Position numbers and translations under genes: made by a program
Notes under the pieces: generated by a model
Told to the model about the DNA's origin: nothing
Seen by the model: only the letters and a program-made list of their open reading frames with translations
Databases searched by the model: none
Shown: positions 22,611-33,733 of the stretch, one piece after another
How positions within the stretch are numbered: position 1 is the first letter of the stretch
Layout: the number at the start of each line of letters is the position of its first letter
Source: Branchiostoma floridae
Taxonomy: Eukaryota; Chordata; Leptocardii; Amphioxiformes; Branchiostomatidae
DNA: 64,000 nucleotides
Assembly (NCBI RefSeq): GCF_000003815.2
Contig: NC_049987.1
Span: 17,339,959-17,403,958 of the forward strand
Reading direction: 5' to 3'

Positions 22611-23870
22611 AAAGTCATTAATGTTTTGTTTGTTTATAACTTTTTTTATCTTTTTTGTTGGTGTTGGTGTTGCTGCTACAGTTTCATGATTATCAGGGCC
22701 GATGATAACATCTGTTCGATTATTAGATTTTTTCTACATCTATGGTGATTTGATAGACTAGTGTTTGTAGTTTGTTATCTGTTTGTTTATGTGTTAAATA
22801 TACAAGGGTCAGTCAGAAAGTAATGCCGTAAGTATTATGGCAGGTTCATTTTTAATGAAATGTGTTGTAATTTGAAACACATGTAAAGGAACATAATATC
22901 TCCTAGTTATTGAAACTGAAATTTATCAATCTGCTGTCCTGCTTTTTATGAGCGAATGAGTTGCTTTCAAGATGAATGAAGACGCCCTTACTTTCTGACT
23001 TACCTTCGTATTATTTGATAATAATAAATATTATTAATATGGTGTTAATGATAGGCATAAATGCGTATGATCAGATCAATGGAAAGTTATAGACTATAAG
23101 GTTCGTATATAATTTCAAAGCTTTGTTCTAACATGTTTAGCTGTTTTGTTTGTTTCTTCAAAGAGGAATTGGTAAATTTTTGAATGCTAGGGTTGAATTT
23201 TGTAAATATCTATTAACAGTGCAGGGGATATATGTCAAGGTGTCAGTAGATGAAACCTAACAGGTAGACTTGCACTGTGTGTAATCATGAGCTAAAGGGG
23301 CACTAGTTGGTAGTCAGGTAATTTTACAACAAAATGAAGCACAGCAAAACAAATTCAAACATTGTTCTTAGTTGCCTAGGCTATGGACTATACGATGTCG
23401 CTGAGCTATATTTGAGAAATAGTTTACAAGGAAATAAAATTTTTTTAGGTCCACCTGAACATTGATTTTTCACATACGAAATAACATTGTAAGAGCAGTG
23501 TTGGTTACAACAGGATACAAGTATACTTGTACACAAGCTGGTAGATGATTATACCACAACGAGATGGTTGAATTGCTTAAACTGTAATCCTTTTACAGCG
23601 TTATCCATAAAATGAGACGATGTCATTTTTATCTTCTTTGAATTAAAATGTTTGGTAATGGTATTACTGTGTTTGGTATTATTTCTATTATTATCACAAG
23701 ACCTTTAAAAATATATATTCAGATTGATAAAATTCAATTAGCACATGTTTTAATGAAGAAAAGCAAAATACAAAAAGAATGCTACAATCAAAAGTTCGAT
23801 AACCTTATATCATTAGTGGGTTACAATTCAATTTCTGATAGTGGAAACATAGTTGCAGGCATGGTAATTA
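22610..23870. other. AT-rich intergenic spacer
   Basis: No coding exon or clear repeat end was recognised between the MITE at 22.4 kb and the relic at 23.87 kb. CAAGGGTCAGTCAGAAAGTA near 22804 hints at a mariner-type terminal repeat, since this motif recurs in mariner ends, but no partner end was found. Confidence 0.35.
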
Positions 23871-23871
23871 C

Positions 23872-23936
23872 TTTCTGTCCCGGAACATCCGTTTATCAGA
23901 ACAGAGCCCATCCCCAGGGGGTAGGAGAACCCTGCT
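23872..23936 (-). pseudogene. Antisense relic of MACPF exon 6
   Basis: The minus strand reads GFSYPLGMGSVLINGCSGT, which aligns with AFSYPMGMGDALMNGCFGT encoded at 9510-9566. Nucleotide identity is high over about 55 bases (TTCTCCTACCCC-TGGGGATGGGC...AACGGATGTT). A CAG acceptor remnant precedes it. No other exon of the gene was found beside it. Confidence 0.75.
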
Positions 23937-24685
23937 TAAAATCTTTACATCGCCATGGCCACCATTCTACATACTATATTTCTTTTAAGTCTGAATTCCA
24001 CTTTTCTCAATTTTGCACTGCGATCAGTCAAAATCAAATCGCCTTGCGGTCGTACGGAAAACACTGCATGTATATTGGTATGTGCCTTGCGAATTCATGA
24101 TGCAACTACGCACATGTGGAAAAAAAAATCATGAAAGTCCTTTATAATTCTAGGAATTCTTGCAAATCGGAAGCAAACTGTACTGTTAGGCTCGCAAATG
24201 AGGTGTCGCCAAAAAGCGCCAAGCGTTTAGATTAGGGTACAAGCTCCGAACCGGGGCAGAAAAACCGGTTTACCTGCCCTCGTGTGATTTGCACAACACT
24301 GGGACAGCCGGGCGGATTGAGTCTAGATTTTTTCTTCTCTACTTCAACCCGACTTCAGTGAGTCAGTTTAATTATTACGGTTTTGTGTTCCGATTGAAAA
24401 CTAAAACTTTTGAAAACAGTAAGTTTCGTACTCTTTATTATATTCTCTTTAATAAAATAGGTGGGCACATTGTTATCCATTTTTTAAATATGATTCAGCC
24501 ACTCAGCGACTAGGAGTCGACGCCCAAACGCTGTCGTTAACCCAGCCATGATGAAACAATTGCGTACTAAATGCCCTCACCTCTAGCTGCTAAGCAATGT
24601 AATGGCAGCGCTTAAACTGGTCCCAAAATCGTTTCTGTATTCTTATTCAGATCTGATTTGTGGATGGTTTTTCTTTAACATACTA

Positions 24686-25495
24686 CAGCCAACCTGCCAA
24701 AGCAACCATCTCTTGAAGCCGACCACCTGGTAATTACGACCGCGTTTTCTAGGTCCCGAAAATTTTTCCAAAAGTTGACTTAGGTATTAAATGACCTTTT
24801 TAAAATGACCATCTGGCTCAATGTGACCGCGACCGCAAAAATTTGGGACCGCACATGGCCAAGTCCCTGCCCATAACGACCGCGTCATTTTTAAGCTTGA
24901 GGTGTCATCGGTTTTAGATAAGCAGTGCGATTTTATTCCCAAATCGGTCAGTTTGCGTCGGATTTGGACTGCCATACCATGTTATGTGCAGAATTAAGAT
25001 AGCGGCGGATACATGCGGGCAGTCTACTGTAGTATGGGAGGACATTTTGTTGTAAGAAAATCTTAATCTAATTTCTACCGCGGAATGTTGCAAAACACCG
25101 ATCCATAGAAACTTTCATGTGAACGCGAGGTTGGCAGAGAATTGGCACGCGTAGGTTAAAACTTTTTTCTGCTCTACTAAACATCTTTCTTTTTGTAGTC
25201 ATGTACCAAATGCAATGAAACTTATGGAATAAACACAAAAATCTATTAGTAATACTGCAGTTAAGTTACCCTGTGGAAGTTCTAAGTAAAGTTACCAAAA
25301 AATACGACCTAAAAATAACACCTCGCTGACATTCTTTGGGTGTGTGTGCTTATTATTTGCCATTAAACACCTCGGAAACCATCCATACTACGCCTCGGGG
25401 ATATGGTGAGTTCAAACCGACTACCCATGCAAAGCTGGCCACGACTACCTGGGGGACCGCTTTTGACCTGTTGTCGTCTTGAGCTGGTTGGACTG
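24686..25495. mobile_element. pogo-like MITE, copy A
   Basis: The left end is TA followed by CAGCCAACCTGCCAAAGC and the right end is GCTGGTTGGACTG, with GACCGCG and GGTCGT motifs inside both arms. The inside (GTCAGTTTGCGTCGGATT, CTGCCAT) matches copy C at 52663-53591 in the opposite orientation. CAGT...ACTG ends with TA target sites mark pogo/Tigger-type Tc1-mariner elements. No transposase frame. Confidence 0.65.
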
Positions 25496-25651
25496 TGTCC
25501 AGACCATTGCATATCTATGGCTTTATTATCTAAGGCTTGAAATAATTTTCTAGCCTGCTCTCATATTACAAATAATTCAATTACGTCTGAGTCGACAATT
25601 GGTCTAGATGAAGGTATGTCAACAGTCAATAAAAAGGGCGTAAATATGTGC

Positions 25652-25659
25652 TATATATA
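25652..25659 (+). promoter_or_regulatory. TATA box of the methyltransferase gene
   Basis: TATATATA followed by CCCGCCCC lies 59 bases upstream of the ATG at 25718. That leaves room for a start site near 25683-25690 and a 5' UTR of about 30 bases. The same exon carries both promoter and start codon, so no upstream coding exon is required. Confidence 0.6.
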
Positions 25660-25717
25660 CCCGCCCCTTCACCAGCATTCCTTCCATCCCTTGTCCAGAC
25701 AAGAAAGATATCTCAAG

Positions 25718-28700
25718 ATGCAAGTAGTCCGTTCTTTGGCCAGGCTTACCCGTCCGATCGTCACATTTCAAAGGGTAAAATACTTATTTCTATTTAATGT
25801 GATGAATTTATTATATTATTTCTGAGTAGTTTTAATAGTAATCTTCATGAATAAAGGTCGTTAAACTAGTTCATCTACCCGCCCTTACTAGTACTACATG
25901 TAAGCTCTTGCGCGCTTCTAGTGCGACATGAATTGTGGGTAATATGTCAAAGGTCAAGGTCCCTTGCTTACAAACAGAACACGTCGTTTTGAGCCCATTA
26001 TTCAGATTTCTATAGCAATGTCCAGACATATTGTTCTTTCATATCTTGTTCTTTGACCTTTGAATTGACGTTGGCATAGTATGGCACTGGTATACATTTT
26101 CCCATGTATCTATTTTCTTTTACAATCTGCCCATTTTGCAGCTGTCTTGTGCGATTAGCAAAAGATTCCAATACAATGCAATCTTTACAACATGATAAAA
26201 ACGGATATTTACTTTCTGATGATTTGAGTGACATCCATCACTCTTCTGTGCCACTAGCCTAGTGACCTGTACGCTACTGAAGAGTAATGGATGCCACTCG
26301 AAACGCCAGGAAATAAATCTCAATTTTTATGCAATCGTACAGATTCTATGGTATTGAGATATTGTTTACTTTGATAAATAATTTTCCTAAATATTTACAA
26401 TATAGTCCAAACTTTATTTTCAAAACTGCCGAAAATTTATGCGCGCGCGAATGTCATCCGTATAATCAAATCAACATGGCCTAAATACAAAACAACATTT
26501 ACTACAGACGAAAGTCACCATATCCAACGAAGACCACAAGCTGAGGCAGTTTATCATGTGTGAGTACAGCCTTTACTTTAAAATCGTGCAATATAAATGC
26601 AAGTGGTTTTTAAATAGATTTGTGAACTGGGTTCAATTGAATTGTGAATTGTACAATCATGCTTAACTTTCTTCCAACACAATATGATACCTGATCTGCT
26701 TACGCTTTGGTGCCTTTTTCTGAAATTTAGTTGTCAACAATTCTACAAAGTTTGGAAAGTTTTTTCTTGGTGCTATGGTAACCTGTTGTTGACAAGCATT
26801 TTTAAAACTGAAATTGCTAATTTCGGTTGTAACAATGCATATTTCTCGTTATCTTTCTACATGTTTGCACTGTAGTACATGAATAAAGTATTATGTATTT
26901 GACCCCATTCCGTCATGGATTGCCAAAAAGAACGTACTGAATAGTGTTCATGTGTGCTCCGTGTCTGTAATAAAAACAAACTTGTACCTACTAGTAACTT
27001 TAAATGATCTTCCAGGTAAAGAAGAGTTTGATCACGTGGTGATTTTCCAGGCTATCTACTATGTGGAGGACAGGCTCAGGCTGTTCCGTCATCTGTTCAA
27101 CTCCCTGAAACCGAGAGGAACCATGTAAGTTCTTTGTTACGATTTATTAATGTGGGCCCGGGGCGCGGGGGGGGGGGGGGTCTGTAGTATGACCTCGTAT
27201 AGACTATATTGGTCACTATATTGGTCTTCCTCCAGCACATCACCTTTATACTGGCCAGGCCTACAAGTTCTAAATTACCTTTATATCATCCCATAGAGTC
27301 CTTTCCATGTCACCATGAGGGTTTTTAGGTGATAGTTGTAAAAAGTCTGAATTAATTTGAAGAAAAGAATATCTAAGCCACAATAATTAAACTCTTTTAA
27401 AAAATTGACGAAGAAAATACTCATCTATTTCAATTCCTTTGAATATTTTAGAAACATTTTGAAAATAACTGTACAAAAATATCTTTATTTAGAATAATTG
27501 TGAAACCTCTGTGTGTTTCTTTCACGTTTGCAAATATTTACAAATATTTGTTAACTTTGCCAAGTGGTAAAATTAGTTTATTGCCCCCATAAAAGTAAGC
27601 CCTATTGTTGCCTCTGTATATTTTTAGATTTCACTGCTGGGCACTGATGGATCCTTTGTGGTTGGTCATTGTTGCATGACACCCAACCATACATTGCAAG
27701 GATATGTGAATTGCTATTTCCCATTTACAAAATGTTACAAGAAATGGTAGAAAATGGTAAACAATGGTAGAATGCTGTTATCATTATTTAGAAACCATTA
27801 GAAGTATCCAATTCCAAACCTTGAATAATTCCAGGTTTTACAGGACCAGGTAAATATTTATAAAGTTGAAACAGTGTTAAAATATTTCTGGAGTTTTGTC
27901 CAGTTAATTTGTAGTGAATTTTAAACTGTGTCTGTACTTTGCAGATATTTTGAGGAGTTCTGCCGCCTGAAGGTTATTGAGAACTGTGAGGAACAAGCGG
28001 CTCTAGACTTCTTCCTGCAGTATCTCAACACCCTGCCGACCCACCTGGACTACAGCACGATGCTGGAAGAGTCCGGTTATGAAGTCACGGTGATGCTTTA
28101 CTCTTTAGTCTTTCTCCCATTACCAAATGGATTGACGTAATGTATTTTGTATCTCTCTCTCTCTCTCTCTCTCTTTCTTTCTCTGTCTCTCTTAGATGTC
28201 GCCGACTCCGCCGCTCTCTCTGTCCCCTTCTCTTTTTCCTCTCTCTCTATAGATATATGTTTCCCCTCTCTCATTGCTCTCTCTCTCCATCTCTACCTCC
28301 TTCCTCTTCCTTCTCCCTCTTTCTACCCTCTCTCCATTGACTTGCTCCCTTACTGCTTGTCAATACACTGTCTTTATATTCTGCTAGAACTTGGACAGAT
28401 TGAACCTACTCATCCACACATCCGGATAATCAGTCTAGCCATTCAGCAAACAATCAATGATGATGCGATGTACATTTTGGGTATTAATTAGATCAGGCAA
28501 ATATTATGCAGGTTGACAGACAGATAGATGGACCAGGAAGCCTTTGTTGAAGTAATGAAGTTTAAATGCAGCAAATTTAGTAGCATTTACACCCCGACCA
28601 ATCGAATGGGGACATCCCTCGCGAATGTGCACACTCCTCTAGAAAATAGGACACTCCTCGACTTTCAAGGGGGCGCTCCTCTTGGAAATGGTAAGGTCAT

Positions 28701-31700
28701 CGGGCATAGGGGACGTCCCTCCAACACCCCCGCCGGCCCGTGGAATCGGCCGCTAACCCGACAAATCCCTTTCTAGTTCATCTAAATCATAACATCCAAA
28801 ACTTTAACCCCGTCAGTGCTCTCGACAAACGTCATACCTCGCCAGGTAATGATAGTTTTTTATTAAAAATTGAGGCATGTTGGAAAAAAAGCCGCCCGCG
28901 CGGCAGAACATCACCAGTCTTCAGTGTTAAAATGGCGGCGTACCGCACGCCCGGCAAGCAAAACATCGAGTTTTAGCCAAAATATCCGCGTGCTTGTCGA
29001 GTTTTAAGGCCTCNNNNNNNNNNNNNNNNNNNNNNNNNNNNNNNNNNNNNNNNNNNNNNNNNNNNNNNNNNNNNNNNNNNNNNNNNNNNNNNNNNNNNNN
29101 NNNNNNNNNNNNNCTTGTGAAAAGGCCGCGGCTGATCCGGAAAGCGCCGTTTCTATGGTTAACGGGATCATAGAGCCGGGGAGACGTACGAGTTTTTGGG
29201 GGGGGTTGCCCAGTCTCGACAAGCCACACGGATACGGTTCGGGGCCAGGTAGCCGCGTTGTACAAAAAATCCCGGAATAACTACGTCTGACATTGTGTTA
29301 GAAACTTCTCCCATGTACGTGTGTTGGGGAGAGAGGCCTTAAAACTCGACAAGCACGCGGATATTTAGGCTAAAACTCGATGTTTTGCTTGCCGGGCGTG
29401 CGGTACGCCGCCATTTTAACACTGAAGACTGGTGATGTTCTGCCGCGCGGGCGGCTTTTTTTCCAACATGCCTCAATTTTTAATAAAAAAAACTATCATT
29501 ACCTGGCGAGGTATGACGTTTGTCTAGAGCACTGACGGGGTTAAAGTTTTGGATGTTGTGATTTAGATGAACTAGAAAGGGATTTGTCGGGTTAGCGGCC
29601 GATTCCACTGGCCGGCGGGGGTGTTGGAGGGACGTCCCCTATGCCCGATGACCATACCATTTCCGGAGGAGCGTCCCCTAATTGAGGGAGAAACATCCCC
29701 TTTCCAAGAGGAGCGCCCCCTTGAAAGTTGAGGAGTGTCCTATTTACCTCCATGAAAAAATGGAGGTATAGTTTTTGGTGTGTCTGTGTGTGTGTGTGTC
29801 TGTGTGTGTGTCTGTCTGTGTGTCCGCATATTTGTGGTCAGCATAACTCATGAAGGGTTGGGTGGATTGGTTTCATACTCGGTGTGTTGGTAGTGTGTGA
29901 TGAAAGCTGGAAATGATTAGATTTTGGGCCCCCTAGCGGCTCCCCTTGGTACTGCAGCGCAACTTCCGGTTTTGCTATCTTGGTGTTCTGAACATGCTAT
30001 GGTCACGATTTTTCAGTATTAGATAGCTCTTGTGCTCAGGAAGAAATGACATAAGTTTGGGCCCCCTAGCGTCTAGTTATGGGATAGCAGGGGCATTTTT
30101 GTCAAAAACTTCTGAAGAGGATAACTCAAGAAGGGAACAACGGATTTTCATCATTTTTGGTATGTAGGTACCTTAGACAATGTTTTACAAGATAAGATAC
30201 TAATTATGCAAAATAGGAGTACATTTGCATAATTAATGAGAATATTCTATCATAGCAGTTTTTTCAATGTATCTCTTGTTCCAGACATGCTATGGTCTTG
30301 ACATTTAGGTGGTAGATAGCTTTTAGCGCCATAAACAAGTGGGGCAAGTTTCAGCCCCCTAACATTTAATTGTGGAACTGCAGGGGTGTTTTTGTCAAGA
30401 CACTCCAAAGAGGATAACTGCAGAAAGGAACAACGGATTGCCTGCATTTTAGGCATGCAGGTAGCTTAGGCAAAGATGTTCATAATGATAAACATGTTAT
30501 GCAAATGAGGACTTTATTTGCATAATTAATGAGGAAATTGTATAGTTCCATTGTTTTCAATAACTGGACCTCAATACATGTAACACATTGTTGATTATGA
30601 TAGGTGGAATATATAAGCAGATACCAAATATGGTAATTAACTTATTTGCATAATTTATGCAAAAATTGCAAAACCACTTTATGATTAATAATGGGAATTT
30701 TATAATTGTGACATATGTACGTTATTCAATGATTAACAACACCATGCATAAATTATGTTAATGTTTTAGTCAATTGCATGGAATTTACGAAAGCTCTAAA
30801 TTTTCATGGAGGTATGAGGTCGCCGAACTCTAGTTTACCCTGCGTTTGTCTGTGTGTCTGTGTGTCTGTCTGTCTGTGTGTAAACAAAATAACTCATGAA
30901 CGGTTGGGTGGATTGGTTTCATACTTGGTGTGTTGGTAGTGTGTGACAAAAGCTGGAAATGATTAGATTTTGGGCCCCCAAGCGGCTACCCTTGGTACTG
31001 CAGCGCAACTTCCGGTTTTGCTATCTCGGTGTTCTGAACATGCTATGGTCACGATTTTTGAGTATTAGATAGCTCTTGTGCTCAGGAAGAAATGACATAA
31101 GTTTGGGCCCCCTAGCGTCTAGTTTTGGGATAGCAGGGGCATTTTTGTCAAAAACTTCTGAAGAGGATAACTCAAGAAGGGAACAACGGATTTTCATGAT
31201 TTTTGGTATATAGGTACCTTAGACAATGTTTTACAAGATAAGATACTAATTATGCAAAATGGGAGTACATTTGCATAATTAATGAGAATATTCTATCGTA
31301 GCAGTTTTTCAATGTATCTCTTGTTCCAGACATGCTATGGTCTTGACATTTAGGTGGTAGATAGCTTTTAGTGCCATAAAAAAGTGGGGCAAGTTTCAGG
31401 CCCCTAACATTAAATTGTGGAACTGCAGGGGTGTTTTTGTCAAGACACTCCAAAGAGGATAACTGCAGAAAGGAACGACGGGTTGCCTGCATTGTAGGCA
31501 TGCAGGTAGCTTAGGCAAAGATGTTTATAATGATATACATGTTAAGCAAATGAGGACTTAATTTGCATAATTAATGAGGAAATTGTATAATTCCATTGTT
31601 TTCAATAGCTGGACCTCAATACATGCAACACATGTTAATTATGATAGGTGGAAAATAAGCAGATACCAAATATGGTAATGAGGAACTTCTTTGCATAATT

Positions 31701-32312
31701 TATGTAGAAATTGCAATTTATGTAGAAATTGCAAAACCACTTTATGATTAATAATGGGAATTTTATAATTGTGACATGTGTACGTTAGTCAATGATGAAC
31801 GACACCATGCATAAATTATGTTAAATGTGTTAGTCAATTGCATGAAATTTACGAAAGCTCTAAATTTTCATGGAGGTATGAGGTCGCCGAACTCTAGTTT
31901 CTAGAGGAGTGTGCACATTCGCGAGGGATGTCCCCATTCGATTGGTCGGGGTGATTTAATGGTAAATGAAGGTTTTGCAATCTGATATCATTTTTCTAGT
32001 CTCTACAACTGGGGTTCGAAATTGATATTAGTGCTTATTTGAAAAAGTTATGATGACGAATTTTTAAGTAAAAGTAGATATGGATATTTACTGACTAAAC
32101 CTTTTTCTCTGTAGGTGCACGACATTTCTGACACGTACAGAGAGTTCCCACAGCAGCGCTGGGAGAAGTGGGTGGAACAACACGACAGTTCCGTGTGTCT
32201 GTACGGGGAGGACATGGTGGACAGCTGGCTCCAGATCTACGTCACAGCCATGAAACTGTGCAACGAGTACGGGCTCATGGGAGGGAGGCGCTTCGTCGCT
32301 CGTAAAGTGTGA
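25718..32312 (+). CDS. Short class I SAM-dependent methyltransferase-like protein
   Basis: Five exons: 25718-25774, 26508-26559, 27016-27124, 27945-28089, 32115-32312 (stop TGA). Phases agree at every junction and give 186 residues. After the short start MQVVRSLARLTRP, residues 41-55 read FDHVVIFQAIYYVED, the motif II/acidic-loop strand and helix of Rossmann methyltransferases. SLKPRGTIYFEEF, residues about 66-78, is the motif III LKPGG-type turn. The C-terminus (MLEESGYEVTVHD, then YREFPQQRWEKWVEQ) resembles small-molecule N-methyltransferases of the sarcosine/phosphoethanolamine kind, but the substrate is unknown. The glycine-rich SAM motif I is absent, and the family usually has about 250 or more residues. 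The gene is either a 5'-truncated paralogue or has an alternative promoter with an undetected upstream exon. Intron 4 holds a large transposon. Confidence 0.75.
28152..28340. repeat. Impure (CT)n tract
   Basis: Pyrimidine-rich TCTC/CTCC repeats inside intron 4 of the methyltransferase gene. The Ser/Leu-rich open frames over it are artefacts of the repeat. Confidence 0.85.
29014..29113. other. Assembly gap of 100 N
   Basis: Exactly 100 N placed at the apex of the long inverted repeat, where assembly commonly fails. The true loop length is unknown. Confidence 0.98.
29746..31897 (+). mobile_element. Head-to-tail dimer of a 1.1-kb non-autonomous element
   Basis: Unit 1 spans 29746-30833 and unit 2 spans 30837-31897, separated by TTT. 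Both contain GGGTGGATTGGTTTCATAC, ATTTTGGGCCCCC, TGAACATGCTATGGTCACG and TTTGCATAATTAATGAG. Both end ATGGAGGTATGAGGTCGCCG then AACTCTAG. Unit 1 opens with an ACCTCCATG / CATGGAGGT-type hairpin that unit 2 lacks. It interrupts the right arm of the surrounding transposon. A third, partial copy is at 17836-18110. No coding capacity. Confidence 0.8.
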
Positions 32313-32339
32313 GAAAATGACTTAGAAGATTACTCACTC

Positions 32340-32510
32340 GTTTTTGTTTTAACTATATAACTGTACAACTGTATAATTGTATAACTGTATAAAAACTATA
32401 TAACTAATAACTATATAACTACATAACTACATAGCTATATAACTATATATATATCTATGTATCTATATATCTATATAACTATATAGCTATATAACTACTA
32501 TATACGCAAT
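32340..32510. repeat. Degenerate AT-rich tandem repeat
   Basis: Runs of variants of ACTATATAACT/ACTGTATAACT about 8-10 bases apart, just 3' of the methyltransferase stop codon. Confidence 0.8.
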
Positions 32511-32537
32511 TAAGAATAACAAGAACTTTGATCGTTA

Positions 32538-32790
32538 TGACGTCATGTTAAGTCATTATGACGCCATTTATATTTTATTGGCTGGAACCATGGGGAAACT
32601 ATGTTCACAGAAAACTTCAAGGTATGCAGCAAGAATGTAACAGCAAGTGTAGCCAACTGAAAAATAGTCTGCTATGACGTTAGTTGTCAATAGCAACATT
32701 AATGACGTCAAAATGGCGTATAACAATGTCTGCTATGACGTCAGTTGTCAATAGCAACATTAATGACGTCAAAATGGCGTCAGAAAGGTT
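32538..32790. promoter_or_regulatory. Cluster of four perfect CRE palindromes with YY1-like sites
   Basis: TGACGTCA occurs at 32538-32545, 32703-32710, 32736-32743 and 32764-32771. A fifth site at about 32675 has one mismatch. The last four lie in a two-copy tandem repeat of period 61 (starts 32667 and 32728). CAAAATGGCG, a YY1-like core, follows two of the CREs directly. CREs bind CREB/ATF factors. The function here is inferred. Confidence 0.55.
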
Positions 32791-33593
32791 GTCATACATA
32801 TCCAAGCTACCAGTAGTAAGCTACCCTTAGTGACACATCTTCGCAAGATTTGTTAATTTTTTTTTCCATCTTTCATATCTCGGTCGAAGTGATCCGACAA
32901 ATACATATTAGTAATGTACAGCAGAAATGAATGCATCAGGTACTGGTGTATTCATTATCCTATTGTAATTTTGCCAATATACATAATATCATGTACAAAC
33001 GCAAATAGGACTTAGCAAAGAAGAACAATATTTAGTACACATTCTTACGGCAAATCAGATCATTAAACTGAGGGTTTAAAGTAAAGGAAGGCTGTTTGGA
33101 GTATTCGTAATTAATTTCATCAGGTTGGTAGTTATTGTAAAGAACTTTATTAATTCATCAAGATTCAGAGAGAGGGCGATCTGAGAGGTGTGTTCAATTG
33201 CGCAACGGAATTATACATCCTTCACAAGGCCCACAGCTCCCATGTACAGTTAAAACAAAATAATGCATGTATATGTGTTTGGAGTATCGTACCAAAATTG
33301 TCAGATGGAAAAGTTTGCTGGCTGCAGACCCAAATGGTTCTATGGTCGAAGGTTTTTAACTTCAGTTAATCGGGTAAGCAAAAACAGGACATTTTTTCTT
33401 AGGCCTGCCATACCATCTATTGATCAGTTTTTTTTCTCAACAACTTAAGTCTTGTAGCACTGTTAGGTCACCGATATCGATATTTCTTAGTCACCTCTAC
33501 CACTACCATTTGTCACCACTATCTCTGCCTCAATTCCGAAATGAACACCCGCCTGTTTTGCCATGCCTCGGTTTATTGATTACAAAACACTCG

Positions 33594-33706
33594 CTGTACC
33601 TGTATCTACATAGCCGGTACAACCGCGATTCGGCGTAACACACCAGCTTCTGTACCTGTATCGACATAGCCGGTACAACCGCCCTTCGGCGTAACACACC
33701 AGCTTC
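33594..33706. repeat. Two-copy tandem repeat, period 56
   Basis: Each unit reads CTGTACCTGTATC-ACATAG, CCGGTACAACCGC, TTCGGCGTAACACACCAGC. Copies start at 33594 and 33650 and differ at only a few bases. It lies just 3' of the kinase gene on the minus strand. Confidence 0.9.
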
Positions 33707-33733
33707 GCAGGCACACGGCGCGGCAGCAGCTGG

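Larger units (their letters stand above)
28590..31953. mobile_element. Long-inverted-repeat DNA transposon with 5-bp target duplication
   Basis: The left arm (28590-29013) begins CACCCCGACCAATCGAATGG. The right arm is its reverse complement, present in two pieces (29330-29745 and 31898-31953) because a second repeat inserted into it. The element is flanked by ATTTA on both sides (28585-28589 and 31954-31958). Arms are about 430 bases and over 90% alike by eye. The loop contains an assembly gap and no transposase frame. The CAC terminus and 5-bp duplication resemble the Transib/RAG superfamily, but that is a weak inference. Confidence 0.8.

Noticed and set aside
28140..28491. Ser/Leu-rich open frames
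   Set aside because: Translation of the CT-rich microsatellite in a methyltransferase intron.
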